A stretch of 26,696 nt of DNA, taken from assembly GCA_049613665.1 (NCBI GenBank), contig JBMZCV010000059.1:1-26696 (forward strand), given 5' to 3'. This document shows positions 1 through 6,194 of this stretch, in pieces. The DNA is from JBMZCV01 sp049613665 (GTDB lineage Bacteria; Bacteroidota; Bacteroidia; Chitinophagales; UBA2359). The translations under genes and the position numbers were made by a program. The notes beneath the pieces were generated by a model. It ran no database searches, was not told where the DNA came from, and saw nothing but the letters and a program-made list of their open reading frames with translations. Position 1 is the first letter of the stretch; every line of letters starts with the position of its first letter.

Positions 1-966
1 TCAAGTTTAATAACACAAAACAAACAAAATGACTTAATAAGTAACAGGTCTAATGTTATTGCTGCTTTAAATGAAACTATGGGACATTATAATATTGCAC
101 TAGAACAAAATAAAAAAGCAGTAAGGATATTAGAAAAAATATTACCTGCACATCACCCAGACCTAGCGGCTATCTATATGAATATAGGTACTACTTATCA
201 AGGTTTAACAGCTTATGATAAAGCCTTAGTTTATCAAGAAAAATGTTTGGCTATTTTCAAAAAAATATTACCATCAAATCATTCAAATTTAGCTAGTGTT
301 TATATAAATATAGGCAATACTTATTTACACTTAACAGCTTATAAGAAAGCTCTAGTTTATCAAAAAAAATGCCTAGCTATTTGGGAAAAAACATTACCTG
401 TTAGTCATCCCAATTTAGCAACTATTTATATAAACATTGCAACTATTTATGCTTATTTAACAGCTTATAAGAAAGCTTTAGTTTATCAAAAAAAATGTTT
501 GGCTATTCGAGAAGAAATATTACCTTCAAATCATCCAGACTTAGCGACTATTTATATGAATATTGCAACTACTTATGCTTATTTAACAACTTATAATAAA
601 ACATTGTTTTATCAAGAAAAATGTTTAGTTATTCGAAAAGAAATATTACCTTCTAATCATCCAGACCTCGCAAGTATTTATAATAATATAGCCAATACTT
701 ACCATGCTTTGGCAGCTTATAAGAAAGCTTTAGTTTATCAAAAAAAGTGTTTAGCTATTCGAGAAGAAATATTATCTTCAAATCATCCAAATCTAGCAAT
801 AATTTACAAAAACATATCTATTACTTATATTGGTCTAGCAGAAAAAACAAAAGCATCATATTATATAGAAAAAGCCATAGCTATTTATAAAAAAATGCCA
901 GATTATGCGGCAGCAAAATATAAATATGCTTTAGAAACAAAAGAATTTATAAAACAAAATATGTAA
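1..966 (+). CDS. Kinesin-light-chain-type TPR repeat protein, 5'-truncated by window edge
   Basis: The frame is open from base 1, so the first in-frame ATG (79) is probably not the real start and the gene begins outside the window. The visible protein is 321 residues. From about base 154 it consists of six tandem 42-residue units, each with an H(P/S)-(D/N)-L-A motif, a first helix ending near NIG/NIA-T-TY and a second helix K-A-L-x-Y-Q-x-K-C-L-x-I. This is the kinesin light chain / TPR_12 pattern, whose helical pairs usually mediate protein-protein contacts. No catalytic domain is visible; any N-terminal effector or protease domain of the CHAT-TPR type would lie off the window. Units share long DNA stretches (463-537 against 715-789 is nearly identical), so the array probably grew by recent 126-nt duplications. 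The partner and role are unknown. Confidence 0.85.
   Translation, partial: SSLITQNKQNDLISNRSNVIAALNETMGHYNIALEQNKKAVRILEKILPAHHPDLAAIYMNIGTTYQGLTAYDKALVYQEKCLAIFKKILPSNHSNLASVYINIGNTYLHLTAYKKALVYQKKCLAIWEKTLPVSHPNLATIYINIATIYAYLTAYKKALVYQKKCLAIREEILPSNHPDLATIYMNIATTYAYLTTYNKTLFYQEKCLVIRKEILPSNHPDLASIYNNIANTYHALAAYKKALVYQKKCLAIREEILSSNHPNLAIIYKNISITYIGLAEKTKASYYIEKAIAIYKKMPDYAAAKYKYALETKEFIKQNM
463..789 (+). repeat. 126-nt coding repeat units within the TPR gene
   Basis: The stretch beginning at 463 recurs at 715, exactly two 126-nt units later, with about three differences in 75 bases, synonymous changes included. The unit between them is more diverged. This points to recent duplication or gene conversion between units rather than selection on protein sequence alone. 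Confidence 0.7.
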
Positions 967-973
967 GAAACGT

Positions 974-1104
974 AAAAATAATAAATGTTACATTTTGTAG
1001 TTTAACAATTAATTGCTATAAAACTACTAAACAGGTACGAGTTAAAAACTCATGCTGGTATATATTTATTACAGATAAACTCAAATGTAACACTTATTAT
1101 TTTT
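974..1104. repeat. 131-bp element bounded by a 22-bp inverted repeat
   Basis: Bases 974-995 and 1083-1104 are reverse complements over 22 positions with one mismatch. Between them lie a smaller hairpin (GTAGTTT 997-1003 pairing with AAACTAC 1021-1027) and a 33-nt palindrome at 1029-1061. The element starts 8 bases after the TPR stop codon. It may act as a transcript end structure, or be a nested small non-autonomous repeat. No coding potential is visible, and no target-site duplication is evident. Confidence 0.6.
1029..1061. repeat. Degenerate 33-nt palindrome, same family as 5469-5501
   Basis: The segment is centred on base 1045 with inner stem GAGTT-AAA-AACTC and imperfect outer arms. ACAGGTACGAGTTAAAAACT is nearly identical to the reverse complement of the palindrome at 5469-5501. 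The shared sequence and the 16-1-16 layout make it a member of the intergenic palindrome family. Confidence 0.55.
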
Positions 1105-1255
1105 CTATTCCTAAGCTTATTTTCTAAATAGAATTATATACAACAGTTATTTTTCTGCTTAAATAAATTTTGTTTTAGGTTTGTTTTTTATGCCTATTAG
1201 TTAATACTACTTTGGCACTTTAGAGTATCTATCTAAATCTCTTAAATAGTCAGTT

Positions 1256-2395
1256 TTATTTTACATCAAAAGCGATACTTGGCAGCTCTTTATTTGTGCC
1301 ATTAAGCATTTTTATTTTTATATTGGTAAAATAAAGTAAGTCATTGACGGTAGCTTGCGATACCAAACGGCGAACATCGGCACTAAAAATTTCGCCTGAA
1401 TTTTTGGCTTTGCCTGTGCTAGACGACATAGGCGAATATCGCATGACTTCATAGCTAACAATGGTAGGAGTGGAGGCATTTGGCACATCTTGATAATCAG
1501 TGATAAGGTCTAAACGGCTGGCACGTTGCAACACAGCAGCACTAATAGAACCACCACTTCGGCCGCTAATAGCAGGAAGAGGCATAGGCAAATGTCTGGC
1601 TGCAAAATTGCGGTGTTCTATCTTGGTTGAACCATCAAAAACTTGAACAGAAACATTGCCTTTGTTATTTGGGTTGACTAAAAATTTTTCGCCACTTTTT
1701 GCAAATTTTGCATTAGTAGCTTTTATTTGCAAATCACTAATATTGCCATTTTTTGGATTTATAAGTAGCTCATTATCAATGCCTACATACATTATGTTTG
1801 AATTAGGCAAATCATAATCTAGCTTTAGTGAACTGCCTTTTTGCGATGTTTTGGACGTATTTTTTTTGGCATAAGCTGCACGAGAAACAACCTCAAATTT
1901 CTGTGTTTTGATAAGGTCTATCTTCTTATCTATTTTTGCCATCACAGAAAGCTCTGCTCTTCCTTTTCGCAAAGTTTTAATATTATATTTTCCGCTATTT
2001 TTATCTACTGTTTCAACTTCAATATTTTTGGAACGCCCCATCAAAACAGAAATATCTTTGCTTGCAACACCTTCAACGGTAACCTGAATAGGATTGTCTT
2101 CATCAAGAAAAAAAACATCTGCTTTTGTGGCAATATGAGCTTTGTTAGCTTTTTCTTCTTTCGTCTCTTTTGAGCTTTTTTCTTTAGTTACTTTTTTGCT
2201 TTCTGCTTCAAAATCTGCTGTTTTTCCATCTTCTTTTTCTGTTGTTGTTTCTGCTGCCACATTTTTTTCTAGCAAACCTATGTCAATTAACTTATTGTCA
2301 ATGTTTTGTTTGTTGAAAAGATAAGCAAAAATGCCAAGTAAAACAACAAATAAAGCGATATTTCCTTTTTTAATACGAGCTTTTGGACCAGACAT
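1256..2395 (-). CDS. Single-pass membrane protein with GldM-like periplasmic and C-terminal domains
   Basis: The 379-residue protein has a basic N-terminus, one membrane segment (about 12-28), a Lys/Glu/Thr-rich linker (about 45-92) and an extracytoplasmic part. That part holds two related beta-rich units, each opening with an F-x-D/Y-x-G-x-D-N type strand (about 92-170 and 195-267), and a C-terminal domain (about 270-379). The C-terminal pattern G-R-S-G-G-x-I-S-x-A-x-L, then VSYEVMR, then SADVRRLV and IAFDVK, is that of the GldM/PorM C-terminal domain. GldM is the periplasm-spanning shaft of the type IX secretion and gliding motor. This copy is shorter than GldM and has no obvious first periplasmic domain. 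No gldK, gldL or gldN lies nearby, so it is a stand-alone relative rather than the motor gene. The family call is from motif recognition; the role is inferred. Confidence 0.7.
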   Translation of the reverse strand: MSGPKARIKKGNIALFVVLLGIFAYLFNKQNIDNKLIDIGLLEKNVAAETTTEKEDGKTADFEAESKKVTKEKSSKETKEEKANKAHIATKADVFFLDEDNPIQVTVEGVASKDISVLMGRSKNIEVETVDKNSGKYNIKTLRKGRAELSVMAKIDKKIDLIKTQKFEVVSRAAYAKKNTSKTSQKGSSLKLDYDLPNSNIMYVGIDNELLINPKNGNISDLQIKATNAKFAKSGEKFLVNPNNKGNVSVQVFDGSTKIEHRNFAARHLPMPLPAISGRSGGSISAAVLQRASRLDLITDYQDVPNASTPTIVSYEVMRYSPMSSSTGKAKNSGEIFSADVRRLVSQATVNDLLYFTNIKIKMLNGTNKELPSIAFDVK

Positions 2396-2485
2396 AAAAG
2401 GTAATTTTTTTGAAATGAAAGAATAAGAAATAGCGTTTTTTTTAAGCCAAAGGCTACAATTTAAATAGCCTTTAAGTAGTCGGAT

Positions 2486-2540
2486 AGATTTATGCTACGA
2501 AACTGCGAAAGCTAACACTTTAATCAAAGAGGTGTTAGCC
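2486..2540. repeat. GCGAAAGCTAACAC element with GCTAACAC/GTGTTAGC hairpin
   Basis: The stretch resembles the reverse complement of 11040-11095: both read ATTTAT-R-CTAC, then GCGAAAGCTAACAC, then a few bases and GGTGTTA. GCTAACAC (from 2511) pairs with GTGTTAGC, making a hairpin directly downstream of the small membrane protein gene. A partial relative (AAGCTAACACTTTTATACTA) lies at about 3047. It is a dispersed intergenic repeat of unknown function. Confidence 0.5.
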
Positions 2541-2541
2541 G

Positions 2542-2841
2542 CTAATCTTTAAAAAAATCTACTCTGAAATAGTAAACCAACGCAAAAGTAAAAATAAGTG
2601 TCATTGTCACAACACCATACATTGCATAGCCTCTATCTTGTTTATTAAAAATTTGCAAAGGTAAAATATTTATCAAAATAGCAGTAATACAGATGAGTTT
2701 TAGCGAAAAACCATTAAAGTTTTCTATAAAATAAGCCACAACTTTACTAACTTGTTGTAAGATAAAATAGAATATAAATGGTGTGGTAGAACCAGCTATA
2801 AGACCATTGAACCAAGTGTCTTGAGGGTCACGTTTTTGCAT
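2542..2841 (-). CDS. Small three-helix membrane protein, unknown function
   Basis: This 99-residue protein has three hydrophobic segments (about 12-38, 46-65 and 71-92), a charged N-terminus MQKRDPQDTWFNG and a short C-terminal tail VDFFKD. I know similar short proteins of unknown function from Bacteroidota, but no name or activity can be given. It lies upstream of the GldM-like gene on the same strand, about 146 bases away, with a hairpin element between them, so co-transcription is uncertain. The start is the first ATG of the hydrophobic frame. A longer overlapping frame reaching 2984 was rejected as a shadow. Confidence 0.6.
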   Translation of the reverse strand: MQKRDPQDTWFNGLIAGSTTPFIFYFILQQVSKVVAYFIENFNGFSLKLICITAILINILPLQIFNKQDRGYAMYGVVTMTLIFTFALVYYFRVDFFKD

Positions 2842-3597
2842 AATTTTTTAGGTATATTGTAAAAAATAATAGCTTGATATTTTGCGAAAAAGCAAAATGT
2901 AATGAAAAGGTAAGATAGAAAAAAAAAAAGAGTTTTGGAAGAAAAGTGACTTGAAATATGAAAATTATAAATGCAGTTTCTCAAAGAAGTTATATATCTT
3001 TGCTATTAAACAAGTAATTAGACAAAAATAAGCCGACATCTCGTTGAAGCTAACACTTTTATACTACTAAAATATAAATTCGAAGAGTAAATTTAGCTAG
3101 CTTTTAGCAAATATTGAGTAACAAAAGATAGTTAGCACTTTCTTTTGTTATTTATGACGTATTTAAATTTTGTGAATAGAGTCTAATGTTTAGCTAAAAG
3201 TTTAGACGTACTATTTTTTAAGCTAAAGCATCTAATATTTGCAAGTGTTATTACTTTTTTGAGTGAAGAAAAAAAGCATTTCCCTTGTTGAAATGAGAAT
3301 AGTTGTTAGCTTGCAGCTATAAACCTATTCGACTATTTATGTGATAATTATTCTCCTTAAATAGCTTTTTTGTGACAAAATATTATGCTTTTTTTTGAAA
3401 TAATAATTTCAAATTAAGTTATATGTCTTTTTTTTGTAAGTAAATAAACAATTTATAGAAAAAATCGTTAAAAGTTTATTTTTTTTGATAAAAATGGTTA
3501 TTTTTAAAAACAAATGCTTTATTATATCTATTTCTACCTACAATATCAATCAGTAATCCACTTTTATTTTATATTCACAACTAACACTTAAACAAAC
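2842..3597. other. 756-base non-coding stretch with hairpins
   Basis: No convincing gene is seen here. The region is very AT-rich with many T-runs. It contains a 10-bp perfect hairpin (TAACAAAAGA 3119-3128 with TCTTTTGTTA 3141-3150). A second hairpin at 3181-3207 pairs GTCTAA with TTAGAC around the palindrome TTTAGCTAAA. A partial copy of the AAGCTAACAC element lies at about 3047. It must contain the promoter for the gene at 3598, but no clear TANNTTTG box is seen in the last 120 bases. No tRNA-like fold or riboswitch was recognised. Confidence 0.5.
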
Positions 3598-4410
3598 ATG
3601 AAATTTAACGGGAAAAATATTCGTATAGGCGAACAAGTAAAATTAGGAAAAAATGTAGAGATAGGCGACAATACTATTATATATGATAATGTAACCATTG
3701 GAGATAACACTATTATTAGCAACGATTGTGTTATTGGCGAACCTGCCAATGCTTATTATAAAAATAGAAACAGCTATCAACAAAAAGAAACAATTATTGG
3801 TGCAAATTCGCTTATTAGAAGCCATACTATCATATATGCAGGCAACCGTTTAGGACATCATTTTTCGACAGGTCATTATGTCGTATTGCGAGAAGATAAT
3901 GTTTTTGGACATCATTGTGGAGTAGGTACTCGCTCGGAGATGTATGGCGAAGTACAAGTTGGAAATTATGCTCGTTTCAATAGTAACATTTCGCTTGGAC
4001 GTGCTACTAAAGTAGGCGATTTTGTATTACTTGCTCCTTATGTGGGAGTTACCGATGATCCATTGCCACCTTCAAATATTGCTTTGCCTGTCGAAATTGG
4101 CGATTTTAGTGTCTTAGCAGCACATATTTTGATGGCTCCAGGTACAAAAATAGGAAAACATTGTCTTTTGGGACTAAGAGCTACGGTTACGCGTGATATT
4201 CCAGATTATTCCTTAGCGTTCGGAACACCTGCTCGCCGTGTTAAAGATATTCGAGAACTAAAATCACCATATTTTCAAGGACATTACTATCCGTGGGTAT
4301 ATCATTTTACGAAGGGTTTGCCGTGGGAAAAAATTGGATTTGATGCATGGGCAATAGCCAATGGTGTCGAAGTACCACCAAAATTGCAATATGAGATGGC
4401 AGCAAAATAA
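3598..4410 (+). CDS. Left-handed beta-helix (hexapeptide) acyltransferase, LpxA-like
   Basis: The 270-residue protein is built largely of hexapeptide repeats [LIV]-G-x-x-x-x (for example VKLGKN, VEIGDN, VTIGDN, TKVGDF, TKIGKH), the signature of trimeric left-handed parallel beta-helix acyltransferases. Repeats cover about residues 8-50 and 64-200 with a loop at about 51-63. Histidines in GNRLGHHFSTGHY (82-94) and VFGHHCG (102-108) are candidates for the catalytic base. The end of the helix reads DIPDYSLAFGTPARRVKD, typical of acetyl-CoA-dependent sugar O- or N-acetyltransferases. The tail (about 221-270) is LpxA-like in position but has no motif I recognise. The substrate is probably a nucleotide sugar or cell-surface glycan. 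It stands alone and ends at a strong terminator. Confidence 0.75.
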   Translation: MKFNGKNIRIGEQVKLGKNVEIGDNTIIYDNVTIGDNTIISNDCVIGEPANAYYKNRNSYQQKETIIGANSLIRSHTIIYAGNRLGHHFSTGHYVVLREDNVFGHHCGVGTRSEMYGEVQVGNYARFNSNISLGRATKVGDFVLLAPYVGVTDDPLPPSNIALPVEIGDFSVLAAHILMAPGTKIGKHCLLGLRATVTRDIPDYSLAFGTPARRVKDIRELKSPYFQGHYYPWVYHFTKGLPWEKIGFDAWAIANGVEVPPKLQYEMAAK

Positions 4411-4417
4411 AGAATCT

Positions 4418-4456
4418 AAAAAGAGCTTAACAAAAATATGTTAAGCTCTTTTTTTT
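4418..4456. terminator. Bidirectional Rho-independent terminator between convergent genes
   Basis: A perfect 14-bp stem (4418-4431 with 4440-4453) has an 8-base loop, a T-run after the right arm and an A-run before the left arm, so it can end transcripts from both sides. It lies 7 bases after the acyltransferase stop and touches the stop codon of the converging epimerase gene. Unlike the 33-nt palindromes, it has a true loop and U-tract. Confidence 0.85.
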
Positions 4457-5358
4457 TAAGCATAAAGCTTTCCCAAAGCCATTTTCAAAAACTTGTGTTC
4501 AAACTGAAAACCAGTATTCTGTATTTTTTCGGCACTCACTTTCGAGCCATTCAACACAATGCTAGACATTTCGCCCAACAATAAACGCATCGCAAAAGAT
4601 GGTGTTGGAAGTAAAATATTTTTTTTATTCATCGCTTCGCCAATATTTCTAACAAAAGTTTTATTAGTAACAGGATTTGGTGCAACAGCGTTGAAAATGC
4701 CTTTTAGATGTTCGTTTTCTATCGCAAAAACAAACATTTTGCACAAATCGTCAATGTGTATCCAAGAATAAAACTGCTGTCCATTGCCGAAATAACTGCC
4801 TATGCAAAAATGCAAGGGAAAAGCTGTTTTTGGCAAAGCTCCACCTTTTAGGCTCAAAACAATGCCAATTCTTAGCAAAACTCGTCTAATATTTAAGCTT
4901 TCTATTTTATCGCTGCTTTCTTCCCAAAGCTGTGTCGTTTTGCTCAAAAAATCATTGCCTTTGCTTGCGGTTTCTGCCAATAATTCGTTTCCTCTATCGC
5001 CATAAAAACCAATTGCCGAAGCACCGATAAAACTTGTTACTTTATTCTTTTTTTTGCTCAAATACTGATGTAATAAAGCACTACTTTTCACTCTGCTATC
5101 AATAATAACTTTTTTTCGTGCATCTGTCCAACGTGAATCTGCCACGCCAGCACCTGCCAAATGAACAATGCAATCTGCTTTTGCGATAGCTTCTTCCTCT
5201 ATAAAACCATCATTAACATTCCATTGATAAACCGTAATGCCTTTTTTTTCAGCTTTTCTACGACTCAAATGAGATACTTGATAGCCTTTTTCTAGCAAAA
5301 TTTCGGTCAAATGAGTGCCAACAAGGCCAGAACCTCCTGTTATTAAAATGTTTTTCAT
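4456..5358 (-). CDS. TIGR01777-family NAD(P)-dependent epimerase/SDR (YfcH-like)
   Basis: The protein has 300 residues from ATG 5358. An earlier in-frame TTG (5367) was rejected because the Rossmann strand begins directly at MKNILITGG. The N-terminal GGSGLVG matches the nucleotide-binding G-x-x-G-x-x-G of extended short-chain dehydrogenases. HLAGAGVAD(S/R)RW, the SFIGASAIGFYGDRG segment and the C-terminal DUF1731-like part (LLPTPSFAMRLLLGEMS...VLNGSKVSAEKI) are hallmarks of the TIGR01777/YfcH/SDR39U1 group. The in vivo substrate of this group is not established. The gene converges with the acyltransferase. Its upstream spacer (5359-5586 region) contains a 33-nt palindrome and no clear promoter box. 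Confidence 0.88.
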   Translation of the reverse strand: MKNILITGGSGLVGTHLTEILLEKGYQVSHLSRRKAEKKGITVYQWNVNDGFIEEEAIAKADCIVHLAGAGVADSRWTDARKKVIIDSRVKSSALLHQYLSKKKNKVTSFIGASAIGFYGDRGNELLAETASKGNDFLSKTTQLWEESSDKIESLNIRRVLLRIGIVLSLKGGALPKTAFPLHFCIGSYFGNGQQFYSWIHIDDLCKMFVFAIENEHLKGIFNAVAPNPVTNKTFVRNIGEAMNKKNILLPTPSFAMRLLLGEMSSIVLNGSKVSAEKIQNTGFQFEHKFLKMALGKLYA

Positions 5359-5468
5359 AAAAAGCAATGTTTTTTGATTCGGAATGAAGTTAAAACAGTT
5401 TATGAAAAGAAAGGTTTAGAGAAGTTGATTTAGGAATAGCAAAATAATAAGCCATATTTATAAAAAAG

Positions 5469-5501
5469 ATACAAGCATGAGTTTTTAACTTGTACCTGTA
5501 T
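5469..5501. repeat. 33-nt intergenic palindrome (16-1-16), centre 5485
   Basis: The arms begin ATACAAGCAT and end TGTACCTGTAT, with core GAGTTTTTAACTT. The pairing is imperfect but symmetric over 16 positions each side. It is nearly identical to the reverse complement of 1029-1061. It lies between the DUF2480 gene and the epimerase gene, in a 228-base space with no other recognised feature. Confidence 0.6.
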
Positions 5502-5586
5502 GGATAGAGTTTGTTTTTTAATGTGAATATTCTGTAAAGCTTGGAACAGAATTAAAACTGTCTAATTTTAAACTAAAAACTAAAAA

Positions 5587-6108
5587 CTACTTCCTCGGCT
5601 GTTTATAAATCGGCACAGTAGAACAAGGTTCGCCATACATCAAAGTTTTGACAACAGGTTTTAGCAAACGAGTGATTTCTACATAAGCAAACGGAGGCAC
5701 AGCTTTTTTGCCACAACCTTTTATAACGACTCTTTTGTCTCTATATTTTTCGACATCAACTTGTTGTAACATTTCTTGAAACAAAAAGCTTTTGGCTAAT
5801 TCTTGCGTTCCAAAAACGACATTTTTTGCTACACCGTCCAATTTTGTCGCCACCAACATATATGCCCAAACAGGTACGATAGCATCGGCACTACAAAAAA
5901 TAGCGACCATTTTATCAGCATAAACACTCCAATCCAATGCCTTTAGTGCCTTGCGAAAATCCTTTTCTTTCAAAATCATTTCCATAAACAAATAATCTTT
6001 CACATCAAATGAGGCAATTTCTGTTTGTGGATAAAAATCTTCTAAGTTGAGCGTTAAAATGCCACTTTGTGCGACTCTGTTTACTATAATTCCTGAATTA
6101 TCTTTCAT
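5587..6108 (-). CDS. DUF2480 family protein
   Basis: The protein has 173 residues from ATG 6108. A longer frame to 6177 exists, but its extra residues (MRLVAMQFFAS) are translated from the tandem 25-bp repeat, so they are rejected. Recognised features are IVNRVAQSG...LNLEDFYP at the N-terminus, the KEKDFR segment, FCSADAIVPVWAYM in the middle, VVIKGCGKKAVPPFAYV and LMYGEPCSTVPIYK near the end. This is the pattern of DUF2480, a Bacteroidota family of unknown biochemical role. It lies just downstream of hscA on the same strand; I recall the two being neighbours in related genomes. That hints at a role in Fe-S cluster assembly, which is inference. Conserved cysteines (in CSADA, KGCG and EPCS) fit metal or thiol chemistry but prove nothing. 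Confidence 0.82.
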   Translation of the reverse strand: MKDNSGIIVNRVAQSGILTLNLEDFYPQTEIASFDVKDYLFMEMILKEKDFRKALKALDWSVYADKMVAIFCSADAIVPVWAYMLVATKLDGVAKNVVFGTQELAKSFLFQEMLQQVDVEKYRDKRVVIKGCGKKAVPPFAYVEITRLLKPVVKTLMYGEPCSTVPIYKQPRK

Positions 6109-6144
6109 TTTTTCGGTTTTGTTTGATATTAAAAAATAAATGAA

Positions 6145-6194
6145 AGACGCAAAAAATTGCATCGCTACTAGACGCAAAAAATTGCGTCTCTACT
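6145..6194. repeat. Tandem pair of 25-bp repeats with AGACGC...GCGTCT palindrome
   Basis: Units 6145-6169 and 6170-6194 match at 23 of 25 positions. The second contains the palindrome AGACGCAA-AAAA-TTGCGTCT (6170-6189). The repeat runs into the hscA stop codon (CTA at 6193-6195 on the plus strand). Palindromes of the AGACGC...GCGTCTCTAC type are familiar from other Bacteroidota and cyanobacterial intergenic regions (recollection, not searched). Confidence 0.75.

Noticed and set aside
2142..2324. Plus-strand frames opposite the GldM-like gene
   Set aside because: Low-complexity antisense shadows of the Lys/Glu-rich linker; no motifs.
2796..2984. 62-residue minus frame overlapping the small membrane protein
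   Set aside because: Overlaps the better-supported gene in another frame; Phe/Lys-rich translation of AT-rich DNA.
4418..4456. Terminator hairpin as a member of the palindrome family
   Set aside because: It has an 8-base loop, a U-tract and a different core; ordinary terminator.
6109..6177. N-terminal extension of the DUF2480 frame
   Set aside because: Translated from the tandem 25-bp repeat; the family start matches ATG 6108.
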